The position numbers were made by a program, and so were the translations under genes. Under the pieces are notes generated by a model that did not search any database, had not been told where the DNA came from, and saw only the letters and a list, made by a program, of their open reading frames with translations. A stretch of 64,000 nucleotides of DNA from Hymenobacter actinosclerus (GTDB lineage: Bacteria; Bacteroidota; Bacteroidia; Cytophagales; Hymenobacteraceae), in assembly GCF_900111515.1 (NCBI RefSeq), contig NZ_FOHS01000001.1:379419-443418 (forward strand), given 5' to 3'. Of the stretch, positions 15,663 to 24,805 are shown one piece after another; positions within the stretch are counted from its first letter, which is position 1, and each line of letters starts with the position of its first letter.

Positions 15663-16643
15663 ATGTCTTCTCCGATGCTTTCTTCCAACGATTACCAGCA
15701 GAAAATAAAGCAGGCATTTGCCGAGATGAGCAAGGTGGTGGTGGGCCAGCAGTACATGGTGAACCGGCTGCTGATTGGGCTGTTCACTGGTGGGCACGTG
15801 CTGCTGGAAGGCGTGCCGGGGCTGGCCAAAACCCTCACTATAAGCACGCTGGCCAAGGTGCTGCACCTGCACTTCCAGCGGGTACAATTCACGCCCGACC
15901 TGCTGCCCTCCGACTTGGTGGGCACCATGATTTACAACCAGAGCCGCTCGGAGTTCGAGGTGAAGAAGGGGCCCATTTTCGCCAATCTGGTGCTGGCCGA
16001 TGAGGTGAACCGCTCGCCGGCCAAGGTGCAGAGCGCGTTGCTGGAGGCCATGCAGGAAAAGCAGGTAACTATCGGCGAGACTACCTACCCGCTCGATTTG
16101 CCCTTTCTGGTGCTGGCCACCCAGAACCCGGTGGAGCAGGAGGGGACCTACCCGCTGCCCGAGGCCCAGGTCGACCGATTCATGCTGAAGGTGCACGTCG
16201 ACTACCTCAAGAAAACCGACGAGCTGGAAGTAATGCGGCGCATGGCCAACCTGAGCTACGCCGACGATGTGTGCCCGGTGCTCACCCGCGACGATATCTT
16301 CGGCATTCGTCACCAGATAAACCAGGTGCAGATTTCCGAAACCCTCGAGAAGTACATCATCGAACTGGTGTTTGCGACCCGCAAGCCCGCCGAATACGAT
16401 TTGCCCGAGTTCCAGCAGTATCTGCAGTTTGGCGTGAGCCCGCGGGCCAGCATTGCGCTGCACCGGGCCGCCAAGGCCGTAGCGTTTCTCGACGAGCGCG
16501 ACTACGTGCTGCCCGAAGACATCAAGGACGTGGCCGCCGATGTGCTCAACCACCGCATCCTGCTCAACTACGAAGCCGAAGCCGACGGCATCCGCACTCA
16601 GGATATGATTGAGGCCATTCTGCGCAAGGTGCCTATCAGCTAG
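15663..16643 (+). CDS. MoxR-family AAA+ ATPase
   Basis: A 326-residue AAA+ chaperone-like ATPase. Walker A is HVLLEGVPGLAKT (about residues 45-57), Walker B is LVLADEVNRSPAKVQSALLEAM, sensor 1 is LVLATQNPVEQEGTYPLPEAQ and the arginine-finger region is VDRFMLK. MoxR ATPases help mature metalloproteins or membrane complexes and are usually next to DUF58 and von Willebrand A genes; those partners are absent here, since the next gene is a convergent flippase. A second start at ATG 15675 is possible. TACCTTTA at 15624-15631 may be its -7 element. Confidence 0.93.
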   Translation: MSSPMLSSNDYQQKIKQAFAEMSKVVVGQQYMVNRLLIGLFTGGHVLLEGVPGLAKTLTISTLAKVLHLHFQRVQFTPDLLPSDLVGTMIYNQSRSEFEVKKGPIFANLVLADEVNRSPAKVQSALLEAMQEKQVTIGETTYPLDLPFLVLATQNPVEQEGTYPLPEAQVDRFMLKVHVDYLKKTDELEVMRRMANLSYADDVCPVLTRDDIFGIRHQINQVQISETLEKYIIELVFATRKPAEYDLPEFQQYLQFGVSPRASIALHRAAKAVAFLDERDYVLPEDIKDVAADVLNHRILLNYEAEADGIRTQDMIEAILRKVPIS

Positions 16644-16746
16644 CGGTGGAATGGAGAGCTGGTGGAAGAGTGGATTGGAGGTGTAAACTGCCGATTGCGC
16701 CACTCGTGCCATAAAGAATACCCGATCCAGCCCACCAACTCCCGCT

Positions 16747-16977
16747 TTGTTTAAGCTCAGCAAAACCCTGCGCGGGCTTGGTAGCCTGCTGCGGAACTCC
16801 CAACTGCTCAGCCGTATGCTGGCCGCCGAAACTAACTGGCAGGTGCAGGCTTTGCATCATGCGGAGCGCTGGGGCGCAATGGCCGCGGGCCGGCCGGTGG
16901 TGCCGCCACCCACCCGGCTCCCCGATCCGCTGGCCAATCCGGTGCCGGCTTTTGAGGTGAGCGTGCGGGTGGCTTAG
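16747..16977 (+). CDS. Possible small protein of unknown function
   Basis: A 76-residue frame from TTG at 16747 that overlaps the 3' end of the convergent flippase gene by 4 bases. Its N-terminus (FKLSKTLRGLGSLLRNSQLL) has natural amphipathic composition, which favours a real gene; the C-terminal half is Pro/Ala/Val-rich. It has no ATG start and no recognisable family. It fills an otherwise empty 330-base gap after moxR. Confidence 0.35.
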   Translation: MFKLSKTLRGLGSLLRNSQLLSRMLAAETNWQVQALHHAERWGAMAAGRPVVPPPTRLPDPLANPVPAFEVSVRVA

Positions 16978-18239
16978 CGCTGCCGCAACAGCTGCCAGGC
17001 GCGGGCCACGTCGGTGGGGCCGGGCAGGAAGGCGGTAATGCCCAGGCCAGTGACGCGACGAAAGTGCCAGACCAGGAAGGCCGTGGAGGCGGCGTAGGAA
17101 AAGGTGGAGGCCAGCGCCGCGCCCGCAATGCCCAGGCGCGGAATCAGCAGCAGTCCGCCGGCCACGGTTACTACCAGGCCCACCAGCGAAGCCATGTTGT
17201 TGAGGCGGTACCGGGCCCGGCCGCTGAAGTAGCTGGTAATCAGCATCTGCACGGCCATGATAACCACGCCCGGAGCCAGCAGCCGCATGACCGCCTGGGC
17301 CGGGCCGAATTCGCGGCCAAAGGTGGCCGTGAGTACGGCCGGGGGCATGGCTACCAGCACCAGCACTGCCACGGCCGTGCCCAGCACCGCCAGCCGCCCC
17401 ACGCGCAGCGCCGAATCGGGCAGTGGCCCGGTGCTGGTGGAGTTGACCAGGTCGACGTACTGTACCAGCGCCGCGCTGCGCGGAATCAGCCAGATGGCTT
17501 CCATGAGTGAGACGCCCACCGAAAGCACGCCCACGGCCCGGGCGTCGGCGAAGTAGGCCACGAAGTAGTAGCCCAGCCGGTAGTTGACGAAGGACAGAAT
17601 ATTGGAGAAGTGGGCCCCGCGGCTGTGGCGGGCCAGCTCGCGGGTGGTGGCCCGCAGCCGCCGGCCGTGGCGGCGGCGCGGGTCGGGCAGGCGCAGCAGC
17701 GGCCCCAGGCTCAGCAGCCACGGCAGCCCGAAGGCCAGGTAGGCGGCGTAGTAGTAAGTCTCGACGGCCACCCAGCGCCCGCCGGCCCAGAAGGCGGCCA
17801 GTAGGGCTCCAGCCAGCAGCGCCACCTGCGCCAGCGTGAGCAGGTTGTAAATGGTTTCGCGGCGGCGCCCCAGCAGCAGGGCGGTATTGATGGAGAAAAA
17901 GGCCTGCAGCAAGCTCAGCAGCCCCAGGTGCAGCAGGTACCCGGGCCCGGGTTGCCGCAGCAGGCCCACCGCCGCCGTGCCCACCGCGCACACCAGCGCC
18001 GCCCAGCCATAGGCGGGCAGCAGCAAATGCCAAAGGTTGCGGCGCGGCGCCAGGTAAATCAGCGAGGAGCCCCCCAGCAGCCCGATAAACAGCAGAATAG
18101 CCGCGCAGTCGGTAACAAATAAACTCACGGCGCCCCGGCCCGCCGCGCCCAGGTAGCGCGCCGTCAGCCACACTATTCCAAAGCTGATCAGGGCCGTGGC
18201 CAGGCGGGTGGTAAAATTTTGAACGACGCGGCGGAGCAT
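16974..18239 (-). CDS. Polysaccharide flippase (Wzx/MVF-type)
   Basis: A 421-residue protein with about 12-14 hydrophobic helices, starting MLRRVVQNFTTRLATALISFG, typical of the oligosaccharide flippase branch of the MOP superfamily. It would move lipid-linked sugar units across the inner membrane. The motif GAAGRGAVSLF after the second helix and ALVQYVDLVNSTS further on fit the family. The glycosyltransferase at 18340 lies 100 bases upstream on the same strand, so both may belong to one surface-polysaccharide unit. Confidence 0.88.
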   Translation of the reverse strand: MLRRVVQNFTTRLATALISFGIVWLTARYLGAAGRGAVSLFVTDCAAILLFIGLLGGSSLIYLAPRRNLWHLLLPAYGWAALVCAVGTAAVGLLRQPGPGYLLHLGLLSLLQAFFSINTALLLGRRRETIYNLLTLAQVALLAGALLAAFWAGGRWVAVETYYYAAYLAFGLPWLLSLGPLLRLPDPRRRHGRRLRATTRELARHSRGAHFSNILSFVNYRLGYYFVAYFADARAVGVLSVGVSLMEAIWLIPRSAALVQYVDLVNSTSTGPLPDSALRVGRLAVLGTAVAVLVLVAMPPAVLTATFGREFGPAQAVMRLLAPGVVIMAVQMLITSYFSGRARYRLNNMASLVGLVVTVAGGLLLIPRLGIAGAALASTFSYAASTAFLVWHFRRVTGLGITAFLPGPTDVARAWQLLRQR

Positions 18240-18339
18240 GAAGGGCAGTTTGGCCGGTGAGTTGAGGACAAGGCGCTTGGTGGCCGCAAGAACGTCATTC
18301 GAAGCCTGTAGCTCTCATGCGCCACATGGCGTTCTGCCA

Positions 18340-19578
18340 CTAGCCGCTAATCACCGCCGCGTACACCTGCCGGAAGGCGGCGCCCACGGCCGGGTAGCTG
18401 AAGCGGGCCAGGGCCGTGGTGCGCATCTGCTGCTCATCGAAGCGCCCGGCCGGAGCCCGCAGCACTTCCAGCAAGGCCTCGTAAAGCGCCTGTTCGTCGG
18501 TGGGCGCTACCAGCAGGCCGGCCGAACCGTCGGACGGAATCAGCTCGGGGATGCCGTTTACGCGGGTGGCCACGGCGGGCAGGCCGCTGGCCTGGGCCTC
18601 AATCAGCACGCAGGGCAGGTTTTCGTAGTTGGAAAACAGCACGAAGGCCTTGGCCCGGCGCATTTCGGCCGCTACCTGCTCCAGGCTCAGCTTGCCCAGA
18701 AACTCCACCGTGCCATCGGCCAGCAAACCCAGCTCGGAAGCCAGCTGATGCATCTGCGCCTCGGCCAGACCGTAGCCAGCAATGCGCAGATGCACCTGCA
18801 GCTCGGGGTGTTGGGTGCGCAGCCGGGCCACGGTACGCAGCGTGCCGCTCAGGTTTTTGGCCTGCTCGGTGAAGACAGCCACGTTCAGCAGGCCCCGGCG
18901 CCGGCCCGGCTCGGCGGGCAGCTCAAACAGGTCGGTGTCGACTACATTGGGAACGATGGCGGTGCGCGGGGCCCGGCCGCCCAGCCGTTCCATGGCCCGT
19001 CTGAAGTTGTCGGAAACGGGAATGAAAGCGGCGGACCGGCTCACCAGCCATGCTGCCAGGCGGCCCCGCCACCAAGCGAGCCGGTAGCTATTCACTGCCA
19101 GAAATATCGACCAGTGCTCCGTTACAACATAAGGAATCCGGTGCCGCCAGCGCAGCCACAGCGCCCACAGGCCCGTGCGCAGCAGCACGTGCACGTGCAC
19201 TAGGTGGGGCCGCTGGCCCTGCCAGTGCCGGCGCACGGCCCGCCAGCCCCGGCCCATGCACACCAGCCACAACCCCAGTTTCAGCAGCTTGTCCAGCGGT
19301 GCCAGCCCCGTGGGGCGGGCACGGTAGTAGTAGCGCCAGGTGGGCACCGGGCCGCTCAGGTCCACTTCGCTTTCGATAAGGCCGGGCAGCGGCCCCCGGG
19401 CCACGGCCGCAAACACCACCGCGCTTTGCAGGGGTTGCTGCGGCGTATTGGTGGCGGCAATGGCGGCTACGTGTCGGGCCACGAAGTCGCCGTCCTGGTC
19501 GTCGTAGCGGTGGGGGTACCACTTGGGCAGGTGCAGAACGCGCAGCAGAGGCAGGGGGGAGGAGGAGGCAGCAGGCAC
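18340..19578 (-). CDS. Glycosyltransferase family 4 (GT-B fold)
   Basis: A 412-residue glycosyltransferase. The N-terminal domain begins RVLHLPKWYPHRYDDQDGDF, characteristic of GT4 enzymes of polysaccharide loci. The C-terminal domain carries AKAFVLFSNYENLPCVLIEA, including the E-x7-E nucleotide-sugar motif, and VNGIPELI. It likely adds a sugar from a nucleotide donor to a lipid-linked acceptor on the cytoplasmic face. The start is GTG at 19578; a perfect -7 element ends 5 bases upstream, so the transcript may be leaderless. Confidence 0.92.
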   Translation of the reverse strand: MPAASSSPLPLLRVLHLPKWYPHRYDDQDGDFVARHVAAIAATNTPQQPLQSAVVFAAVARGPLPGLIESEVDLSGPVPTWRYYYRARPTGLAPLDKLLKLGLWLVCMGRGWRAVRRHWQGQRPHLVHVHVLLRTGLWALWLRWRHRIPYVVTEHWSIFLAVNSYRLAWWRGRLAAWLVSRSAAFIPVSDNFRRAMERLGGRAPRTAIVPNVVDTDLFELPAEPGRRRGLLNVAVFTEQAKNLSGTLRTVARLRTQHPELQVHLRIAGYGLAEAQMHQLASELGLLADGTVEFLGKLSLEQVAAEMRRAKAFVLFSNYENLPCVLIEAQASGLPAVATRVNGIPELIPSDGSAGLLVAPTDEQALYEALLEVLRAPAGRFDEQQMRTTALARFSYPAVGAAFRQVYAAVISG

Positions 19579-19583
19579 GGCCG

Positions 19584-19591
19584 CAAAAGTA
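19584..19591 (-). promoter_or_regulatory. -7 element immediately before the GT4 start
   Basis: The minus strand reads TACTTTTG, an exact TAnnTTTG match, 5 bases upstream of the GTG start. Transcription would start at about the first base of the coding region. Confidence 0.5.
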
Positions 19592-19627
19592 CGTCCGGCG
19601 GCGGCAGCATCATTTTCGCACCCACCT

Positions 19628-19660
19628 AAAAAGAGCTGGCTGCCCCAGGGCAGCCAGCTC
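19628..19660 (-). terminator. Rho-independent terminator of the type IX cargo gene
   Basis: Perfect 12-bp stem GAGCTGGCTGCC (19633-19644) with GGCAGCCAGCTC (19649-19660), 4-base loop; the minus strand continues with TTTTT. It lies 170 bases after the end of the gene at 19831. Confidence 0.85.
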
Positions 19661-19830
19661 GGATAAGGAGATTAAGGATTGAATAGCTGTTTCTATATTT
19701 AAAGACGCCAAGTTGCAGCTCGCCGTCAGGTAATTAAGCACAGTGAAATAACAGCCAGTTGCCTGGTGTAGAACATCACACAGCGGCCGAAAAACCGCAG
19801 CAGCCTCCTGCTTAGCCGGAAGATCAGCCG

Positions 19831-21510
19831 CTACTTCACCACCACAAACCGCACCGACTGGCTGGTTTCGCCCGTCGTGACGGTGGCCAAATACACGCCG
19901 GCCCGCAGGGTTTCGGGCAGGCGCAGCGCCTGGTCGCCGCTGGGCAGCGGGGCGCCGGCCAGCACGGTGGCCACCGGGCGGCCGGTCAGGTCGAACACCT
20001 GCACGGTGGCCGGGCCGCCGCGGCGCAGGCTGAAGCGCAGCTCGGCCGGGCCGTTGCTGGGGTTGGGTGCCACGGCCAGCTGCTGGAGCTGGTCGGAGGT
20101 GGCTTTGGCGGTGCCCGTGGTTACGCCGGGGGCGTTGTAGCAGGTTAGCTGGGGGTTGAAGTTGGTCCAGCCGGCGGCCCAGTTGCCCGTGTTGGAGCCG
20201 GTGGCGCCCTCCGGCGCGAAGGCCCCGCGGTAGCTCACCTTATCGAAAAACGCATCGGCCGCCTTGCCCGTGAACCCGGCCCCGGCGCCCAGCTTCGAGG
20301 TGGCCTTGGGCTGGAAGAAGGGGTTGGTCAGGTTGAAGTTCTCGGTGGCTAGGTTCAGGTCGGCCACGGTCGAGGTCAGGTCGTTGCCGTTGTCGGTCAG
20401 CAATTTCTTCGCGTCGTAGGTGCTGCCCGTTACCACAGTGGCCACGCGGGCATCGGCGAAGCCGGCAAACACGTTGTTGCGCAGCTGCAGCGCGCCACTG
20501 GCGGCGTTGCCCTCCGCGGCCGCGCCATCGAGCAGCAGCCCCACCGGGTAGCCCGCCACCACCGAGTTGTAGATGCTCAGGGCCGAGTTGCGCCGGATGT
20601 GCATGGCCCGCTTGAAATTGGCGCTGAGCGTGCCGCTAGCAGGAGCAATGAAGTTGCTGATGTTGGAGAAAACAGCCGCCGTCTGCGGCGAGTTGCTGGT
20701 GCCGTTGGCGTCGTTGTCCGACTCGAAGGCGTTGGAGCCCGACACGTCGGCGATGTTGGGGTCGCGCAGCGACAGGCCGAACTGCACCTTGCCCGCGAAG
20801 CCGTTGTCGGTGTCCCATTCGTCGTCGGTGCCGCGGAAAGCCACCAGATACTTGGCGTTCACCGTGCCCCCAAACCACTCAAACGAGTCGTCGCCGGAGT
20901 AGGAAACCTGGATGTGGTCGAGGGTGGTGCCCGCGCCCACGCCGGCCAGCGTCAGGCCGTTTATTTCGTTGTCGGTAGTGAAGGCAATGCCGGGGAATTC
21001 GATGCGCACATATTGCAGCGCGCCCGAATTATCGTTGGGGTCGGTGCCGCCGAAATAGGTGTCGGGCGTCAGGCCGCCTTCCAGCTTGGGCAACGGCTGG
21101 CCGGGGGCCGCCGGAATGTTCTGCGGGGCCTTGCCGGCCAGAATCAGCCCGCCCCAGTCGCCCCGGTCCCGCTCGCCGGGCGCCTGGTTCGAGGTGAATA
21201 CGATGGGCCGGTCGGCCGTTCCGCGGGCCTCAATTTTAGCGCCCTGCTTGATGGTGAGCGTGCCCTTCGAGGCCTTATCGCCCTTGATGATGGTACCCGG
21301 CTGAATGGTGAGCGTCGCGCCGCTTTCCACGAACACGAAGCCCTTGAGCAGGTACACGCGGTCGGCCGTCCAGGTGGTGTTGCTGGTAATCGAGCCCGAT
21401 ACCTCGACCGGCGCCGGGGCCACGGGGCAGGTGGTCTGGGCCCGCAGCGGGCTAAGGGTGCCGGTTACAGCAGCGGCGGCCAGGGCCAGCGAGAGTACAG
21501 TCTTTTTCAT
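19831..21510 (-). CDS. Secreted protein with type IX C-terminal sorting domain, beta-helix-like body
   Basis: 559 residues. The signal peptide is MKKTVLSLALAAAAVTG...LRAQ (cleavage after about residue 25). The body contains repeated short beta-strand motifs (GATLTIQPGTIIKG, GTLTIKQGAKIEARG, DRPIVFTS, GDWGGLIL, SGDDSFEWFGG), as in right-handed parallel beta-helix surface proteins. The last 80 residues are a type A sorting domain (VAPNPSNGPAELRFSL, VQVFDLTGRPV, GVYLATVTTG). It would cross the outer membrane through SprA. It lies 306 bases downstream of a TonB receptor on the same strand, suggesting a surface-capture partner for that receptor; the ligand is unknown. Confidence 0.9.
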   Translation of the reverse strand: MKKTVLSLALAAAAVTGTLSPLRAQTTCPVAPAPVEVSGSITSNTTWTADRVYLLKGFVFVESGATLTIQPGTIIKGDKASKGTLTIKQGAKIEARGTADRPIVFTSNQAPGERDRGDWGGLILAGKAPQNIPAAPGQPLPKLEGGLTPDTYFGGTDPNDNSGALQYVRIEFPGIAFTTDNEINGLTLAGVGAGTTLDHIQVSYSGDDSFEWFGGTVNAKYLVAFRGTDDEWDTDNGFAGKVQFGLSLRDPNIADVSGSNAFESDNDANGTSNSPQTAAVFSNISNFIAPASGTLSANFKRAMHIRRNSALSIYNSVVAGYPVGLLLDGAAAEGNAASGALQLRNNVFAGFADARVATVVTGSTYDAKKLLTDNGNDLTSTVADLNLATENFNLTNPFFQPKATSKLGAGAGFTGKAADAFFDKVSYRGAFAPEGATGSNTGNWAAGWTNFNPQLTCYNAPGVTTGTAKATSDQLQQLAVAPNPSNGPAELRFSLRRGGPATVQVFDLTGRPVATVLAGAPLPSGDQALRLPETLRAGVYLATVTTGETSQSVRFVVVK

Positions 21511-21816
21511 AGCATCAACGGAAAGAGGTGAGGTGAAAACGAGTGGGTTTCTTACCCTGTAAAGGTCGGGCAGCGGCAGCGCAGAGGCGTTAGCGGGCCG
21601 TTATCATTGGGTTACCGAAATGTTGTGTGATGCCGGGCGTGAGGGTGCCGGGCGACTGCGGTGGCCGCCCGCCGTAGGAGCGGGGCTTGCCCCCGCCCGC
21701 CGGTGAACGATTATCGTTGAACGATTGCGTTGACACGGTGCGAACGGCGGGTTGCGTTTTGTTCTGGGGTAGTACCGTTCAGCGGCGGGCGGGGGCAAGC
21801 CCCGCCCCTACGGCGT
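21511..21816. repeat. Spacer with a 33-bp GC-rich inverted repeat between receptor and cargo genes
   Basis: Arms 21670-21702 and 21783-21815 are complementary over 33 bp with one mismatch (core GGGGCTTGCCCCCGCCCGCC). The right arm ends one base before the TonB receptor stop codon. The loop holds the direct repeat GAACGATT. A hairpin here could reduce read-through from the receptor gene to the secreted-protein gene. No promoter is obvious in the remaining 160 bases. Confidence 0.9.
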
Positions 21817-24651
21817 CTAAAACCGGTAGGTCAGGCCGGCGGTGGAGTACTGGCCGCGGCGGAAGCGGGCAAACGCGCCGCCATCGGCCCCCGTGATTTT
21901 ACCGTCGCGGTTCGAGTCGTAGTACTGGCGGGTGTACTGGTTGAGCAGGTCCTGGATACCCACGCGGATGCTCAGGTGCGGCCCCACGTTTTTGGTAGCT
22001 GCCAAATCGATAACCTGACGGGGCAGCTCGAAAATGGTGAAGTTCTGGGTGTTGCTGCTGGCAAACAGAATGCGCGGGCCGATGAGGTTGTACTGGGCCG
22101 ACACCTGCCAGCCGCGGGCATCATCCTGGTAGAAAATGCCCGTGTTCACTACGTAGGGCGACTGGCCCTGCAGGGCCCGCCGGTTGAGGTTGTCGGCCAC
22201 CTGCTCATCCTCGCTCAGCGTCACCCGGCTCTTCACCAGCGAGGCGTTCAGCACGAAGGCGAAGCGCTGCAGAAACCGGTTTTCGGTGATGTCGGCCAGG
22301 CCTTTGCGGGCTTCCAGCTCCACGCCCACATCGTAGGCGCTGCGGGCATTGGCGAAGCCCAGCTCCAGCGAGCTACCGGTGGTCGAGCCGGTTACCTGCT
22401 CGATGGCGTCGGTGAACTTCTTGTAAAATATGCCCACCGACAGCAGCTCGGCCTTGGTGGGGTAGAACTCGTAGCGCAGGTCGGCGTTGTAGATTTTGGC
22501 CGTGCGCAGGTCGCGGTTGCCCCGAATCAGGGCGTTGTTGTTGAAATCATAGTAGGCGTAGTCGGCCACCTCCCGGAACTCGGGGCGGTTGAGCGTGACG
22601 CTGCCCGCCAGTCGCAGCAGGCTCCGCAGGTTGAAGTGGTAGGTGCTGTTGAGCGAGGGCAGCAGAAAGGTGCGCTTCTCCTCGTAGGGCGCGGCGCTGG
22701 CCAAACCCGAGCGCACAAACTTGCGGTTGTACTCCATCCGCACTCCGCCCGACACGTTAAGCCTGTCGGAGAGCGGGGCCACGGCGCTCAGGTAGCCGGC
22801 CGCCAGCAGGTTGTCGGCGCTATAGCTGTCCTCGTCGCCGGTGCCCTCGCGCAGCGTGAAGCCGATGTTGGCATCGAGGTTTTCGGGCGCGAAAATCGTC
22901 TCAATCGGCAGCTGCAGCAACTCGTAATTGAAGCGGTTGGGGCGGGCCGGCACGTAGGAGAAGAAGCGGCTGACGTAGGTGCGCTCCTTGTATTCGGTGT
23001 AGAAGCCGGCCCGCAGCTTGTACTGACTCTCGCGGGTGGTGTCGCGCCGGCTGCTCAGGCGCTGCTCCCACTGCCCGCTGCCCATGTAGGTGTTTTCGCG
23101 CAGTCGCGAGTAGTACGACGATACATCCTGCTGGGAGCCGATCGGGCTGATTTCGACCTGAAAAGGCTGGGCTTCGTCGCCGGGCAGCGGCACGTCGCGG
23201 CCGGTGCGGTAGCGGCGGTAATCGGGCTCGTTGCGCAGGACGTAGTTGTAGCCCGTCTGCCAGGTCAGGGTGGTGTTTTTGGCCGCGCCCAGCTCGTGGG
23301 TGCCGGCCAGCTGGCCCGAGTAAATGGTGCGGCTCTGGTAGTGCAGTGCGTGGTTGTCGCGGGCCCGGCCGTCGCCGCCCTGGGCAAAGTCGAGGCCCGT
23401 GCGGTGGGTTACTTCGTCGGTGCCGTACTGGTTGAGGAAGTTGCGCAGCTCCAGGCGGTTGTAGTCGCCCAGACGAGCCTGCCAGTTATGAATTACGCCC
23501 AGCCGGCTGGCAGTCTGGGCCTGCTCGTCGGTGTAGTTGTAGATGTAGCTGCCGGTGCCCGTTTCCAGCCGCTGCCGCTGCACCTGGTACTGCTGGCGCG
23601 TGTTCGAGTACGACACCGACGTGACGTTGCTCAGCTGCGCGCGGCCCAGTTCGTAGCGGCGCGTCAGGCCCAGTGAGGCCCGCAGGTCGGGCAGGGCGGT
23701 GCTCAGGGTGGGCTTCCAGTTGTTGTCGAGGGCGCGGGCAGCCTGCAGCAGCTGGGCATCGGAGAGCGGGTTCTGGCTGTTGTAGGGTTCGGTGCCGATG
23801 GTGGCGGGCATTTTCCGCTCGCCGCCATCGTAGCCGGCCCACTGGGTGCGGCTGCGCAGGGGGCTCTGCTGGTAGCCGCTGCCAAATGTGGTGCCCGCCC
23901 GGTGCCAGGCCGATACCGACAGGCTGGTGGTATTTTCGAGCACCGAGTTTTTGGTGTACACTTTCACTACGCCGCCGCCAAACTCGCCCGGCAGCTCCGG
24001 GGCGCCCGACTTGAAAATCAGCACCCGGTCAATCACCGACGAGGGCAGAATGTCAAACGAGAAGGAGCGCGTATCGACTTCGGAGGAGGGCGTGAGGGCA
24101 TCGTTGAGCAGCACCGTGTTGTAGCGCTCGGCCAGGCCCCGAATCACGATAAACGAGTTGTTCTGGATGGTAACACCCGGAATGCGCTTGACCACCTCGG
24201 CCGCGTCGCGGTCCAGGGTCTTCACAATCTGGTCGGAGCTCATGCCGCTCACCACCACTTCCGATTTCTTCAGGTCCTGGAGCAGGGCCACTTCGGTGCC
24301 GGTCTGTTTCTGGCCCGTTACCACCACTTCGCCCAGGCTTTGGCTGCTTTCTTCGAGCGCGCCATTGAGCGTGGTCGTCTGGCCCTCGCGCAGCACCGTG
24401 CCGGGGAAGCTCAGGGGCTTGTAGCCGATTGATTGCACGCTGATGGTGTAGGTGCCGGGCGCAGCCGTGAGCCGGTAGGTACCGTCGAGGCCCACGGGGG
24501 CGGCCTGGGTGGTGCCGGTGATGATGACGGTGGCGCCGATGGCGCCTTCGCCGGTTTTTTTATCACGAATCGTTCCGCTCAGGGTGGCCTGCTGGGCCCG
24601 GGCTACCTGGCTTAGTATCAGCAGGAAAAACAGCGTAAGGGTGCGTTGCAT
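21817..24651 (-). CDS. TonB-dependent outer-membrane receptor with carboxypeptidase-like N-domain
   Basis: 944 residues. Signal peptide MQRTLTLFFLLILSQVARAQ; then a CarboxypepD_reg-like domain (ATLSGTIRDKKTGEGAIGAT to about residue 95), a linker with EVVVTGQKQTG, the plug domain (RIPGVTIQNNSFIVIRGLAERYNTVLLND at about 155-185) and a 22-strand barrel ending in the usual aromatic residue (STAGLTYRF). It imports a ligand using TonB-ExbBD energy. It lacks a SusD neighbour; instead a type IX beta-helix protein follows. Phosphate-related roles have been suggested for such pairs, but nothing here proves a substrate. Confidence 0.93.
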   Translation of the reverse strand: MQRTLTLFFLLILSQVARAQQATLSGTIRDKKTGEGAIGATVIITGTTQAAPVGLDGTYRLTAAPGTYTISVQSIGYKPLSFPGTVLREGQTTTLNGALEESSQSLGEVVVTGQKQTGTEVALLQDLKKSEVVVSGMSSDQIVKTLDRDAAEVVKRIPGVTIQNNSFIVIRGLAERYNTVLLNDALTPSSEVDTRSFSFDILPSSVIDRVLIFKSGAPELPGEFGGGVVKVYTKNSVLENTTSLSVSAWHRAGTTFGSGYQQSPLRSRTQWAGYDGGERKMPATIGTEPYNSQNPLSDAQLLQAARALDNNWKPTLSTALPDLRASLGLTRRYELGRAQLSNVTSVSYSNTRQQYQVQRQRLETGTGSYIYNYTDEQAQTASRLGVIHNWQARLGDYNRLELRNFLNQYGTDEVTHRTGLDFAQGGDGRARDNHALHYQSRTIYSGQLAGTHELGAAKNTTLTWQTGYNYVLRNEPDYRRYRTGRDVPLPGDEAQPFQVEISPIGSQQDVSSYYSRLRENTYMGSGQWEQRLSSRRDTTRESQYKLRAGFYTEYKERTYVSRFFSYVPARPNRFNYELLQLPIETIFAPENLDANIGFTLREGTGDEDSYSADNLLAAGYLSAVAPLSDRLNVSGGVRMEYNRKFVRSGLASAAPYEEKRTFLLPSLNSTYHFNLRSLLRLAGSVTLNRPEFREVADYAYYDFNNNALIRGNRDLRTAKIYNADLRYEFYPTKAELLSVGIFYKKFTDAIEQVTGSTTGSSLELGFANARSAYDVGVELEARKGLADITENRFLQRFAFVLNASLVKSRVTLSEDEQVADNLNRRALQGQSPYVVNTGIFYQDDARGWQVSAQYNLIGPRILFASSNTQNFTIFELPRQVIDLAATKNVGPHLSIRVGIQDLLNQYTRQYYDSNRDGKITGADGGAFARFRRGQYSTAGLTYRF

Positions 24652-24673
24652 ACGGGGCTCGAAAAGGGTTTGA

Positions 24674-24681
24674 CAAAACTA
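24674..24681 (-). promoter_or_regulatory. -7 element for the TonB receptor operon
   Basis: The minus strand reads TAGTTTTG, an exact TAnnTTTG match, 22 bases upstream of the receptor ATG. No -33 TTG is seen at standard spacing. Confidence 0.45.
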
Positions 24682-24805
24682 CCCTGGCCCTGTTATGGTA
24701 ATATTGCGCGGCGGTTATGTTTGCGTTATCCTCGTCACCCGCCCCGCATCTGCCCGCCGAAAGACCTACTTTCGCGGCTTCAAACCGCCAGCCCCTTCTT
24801 TGCCC

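Noticed and set aside
15471..16763. 430-codon minus-strand frame opposite moxR
   Set aside because: Antisense of the MoxR ATPase and crosses the tRNA-Leu; no domain visible.
16636..18171. 511-codon minus-strand frame overlapping the flippase
   Set aside because: It is the +1 shadow of the flippase; Ala/Gly/Arg-rich with no membrane pattern, whereas the other frame has a clear transporter pattern.
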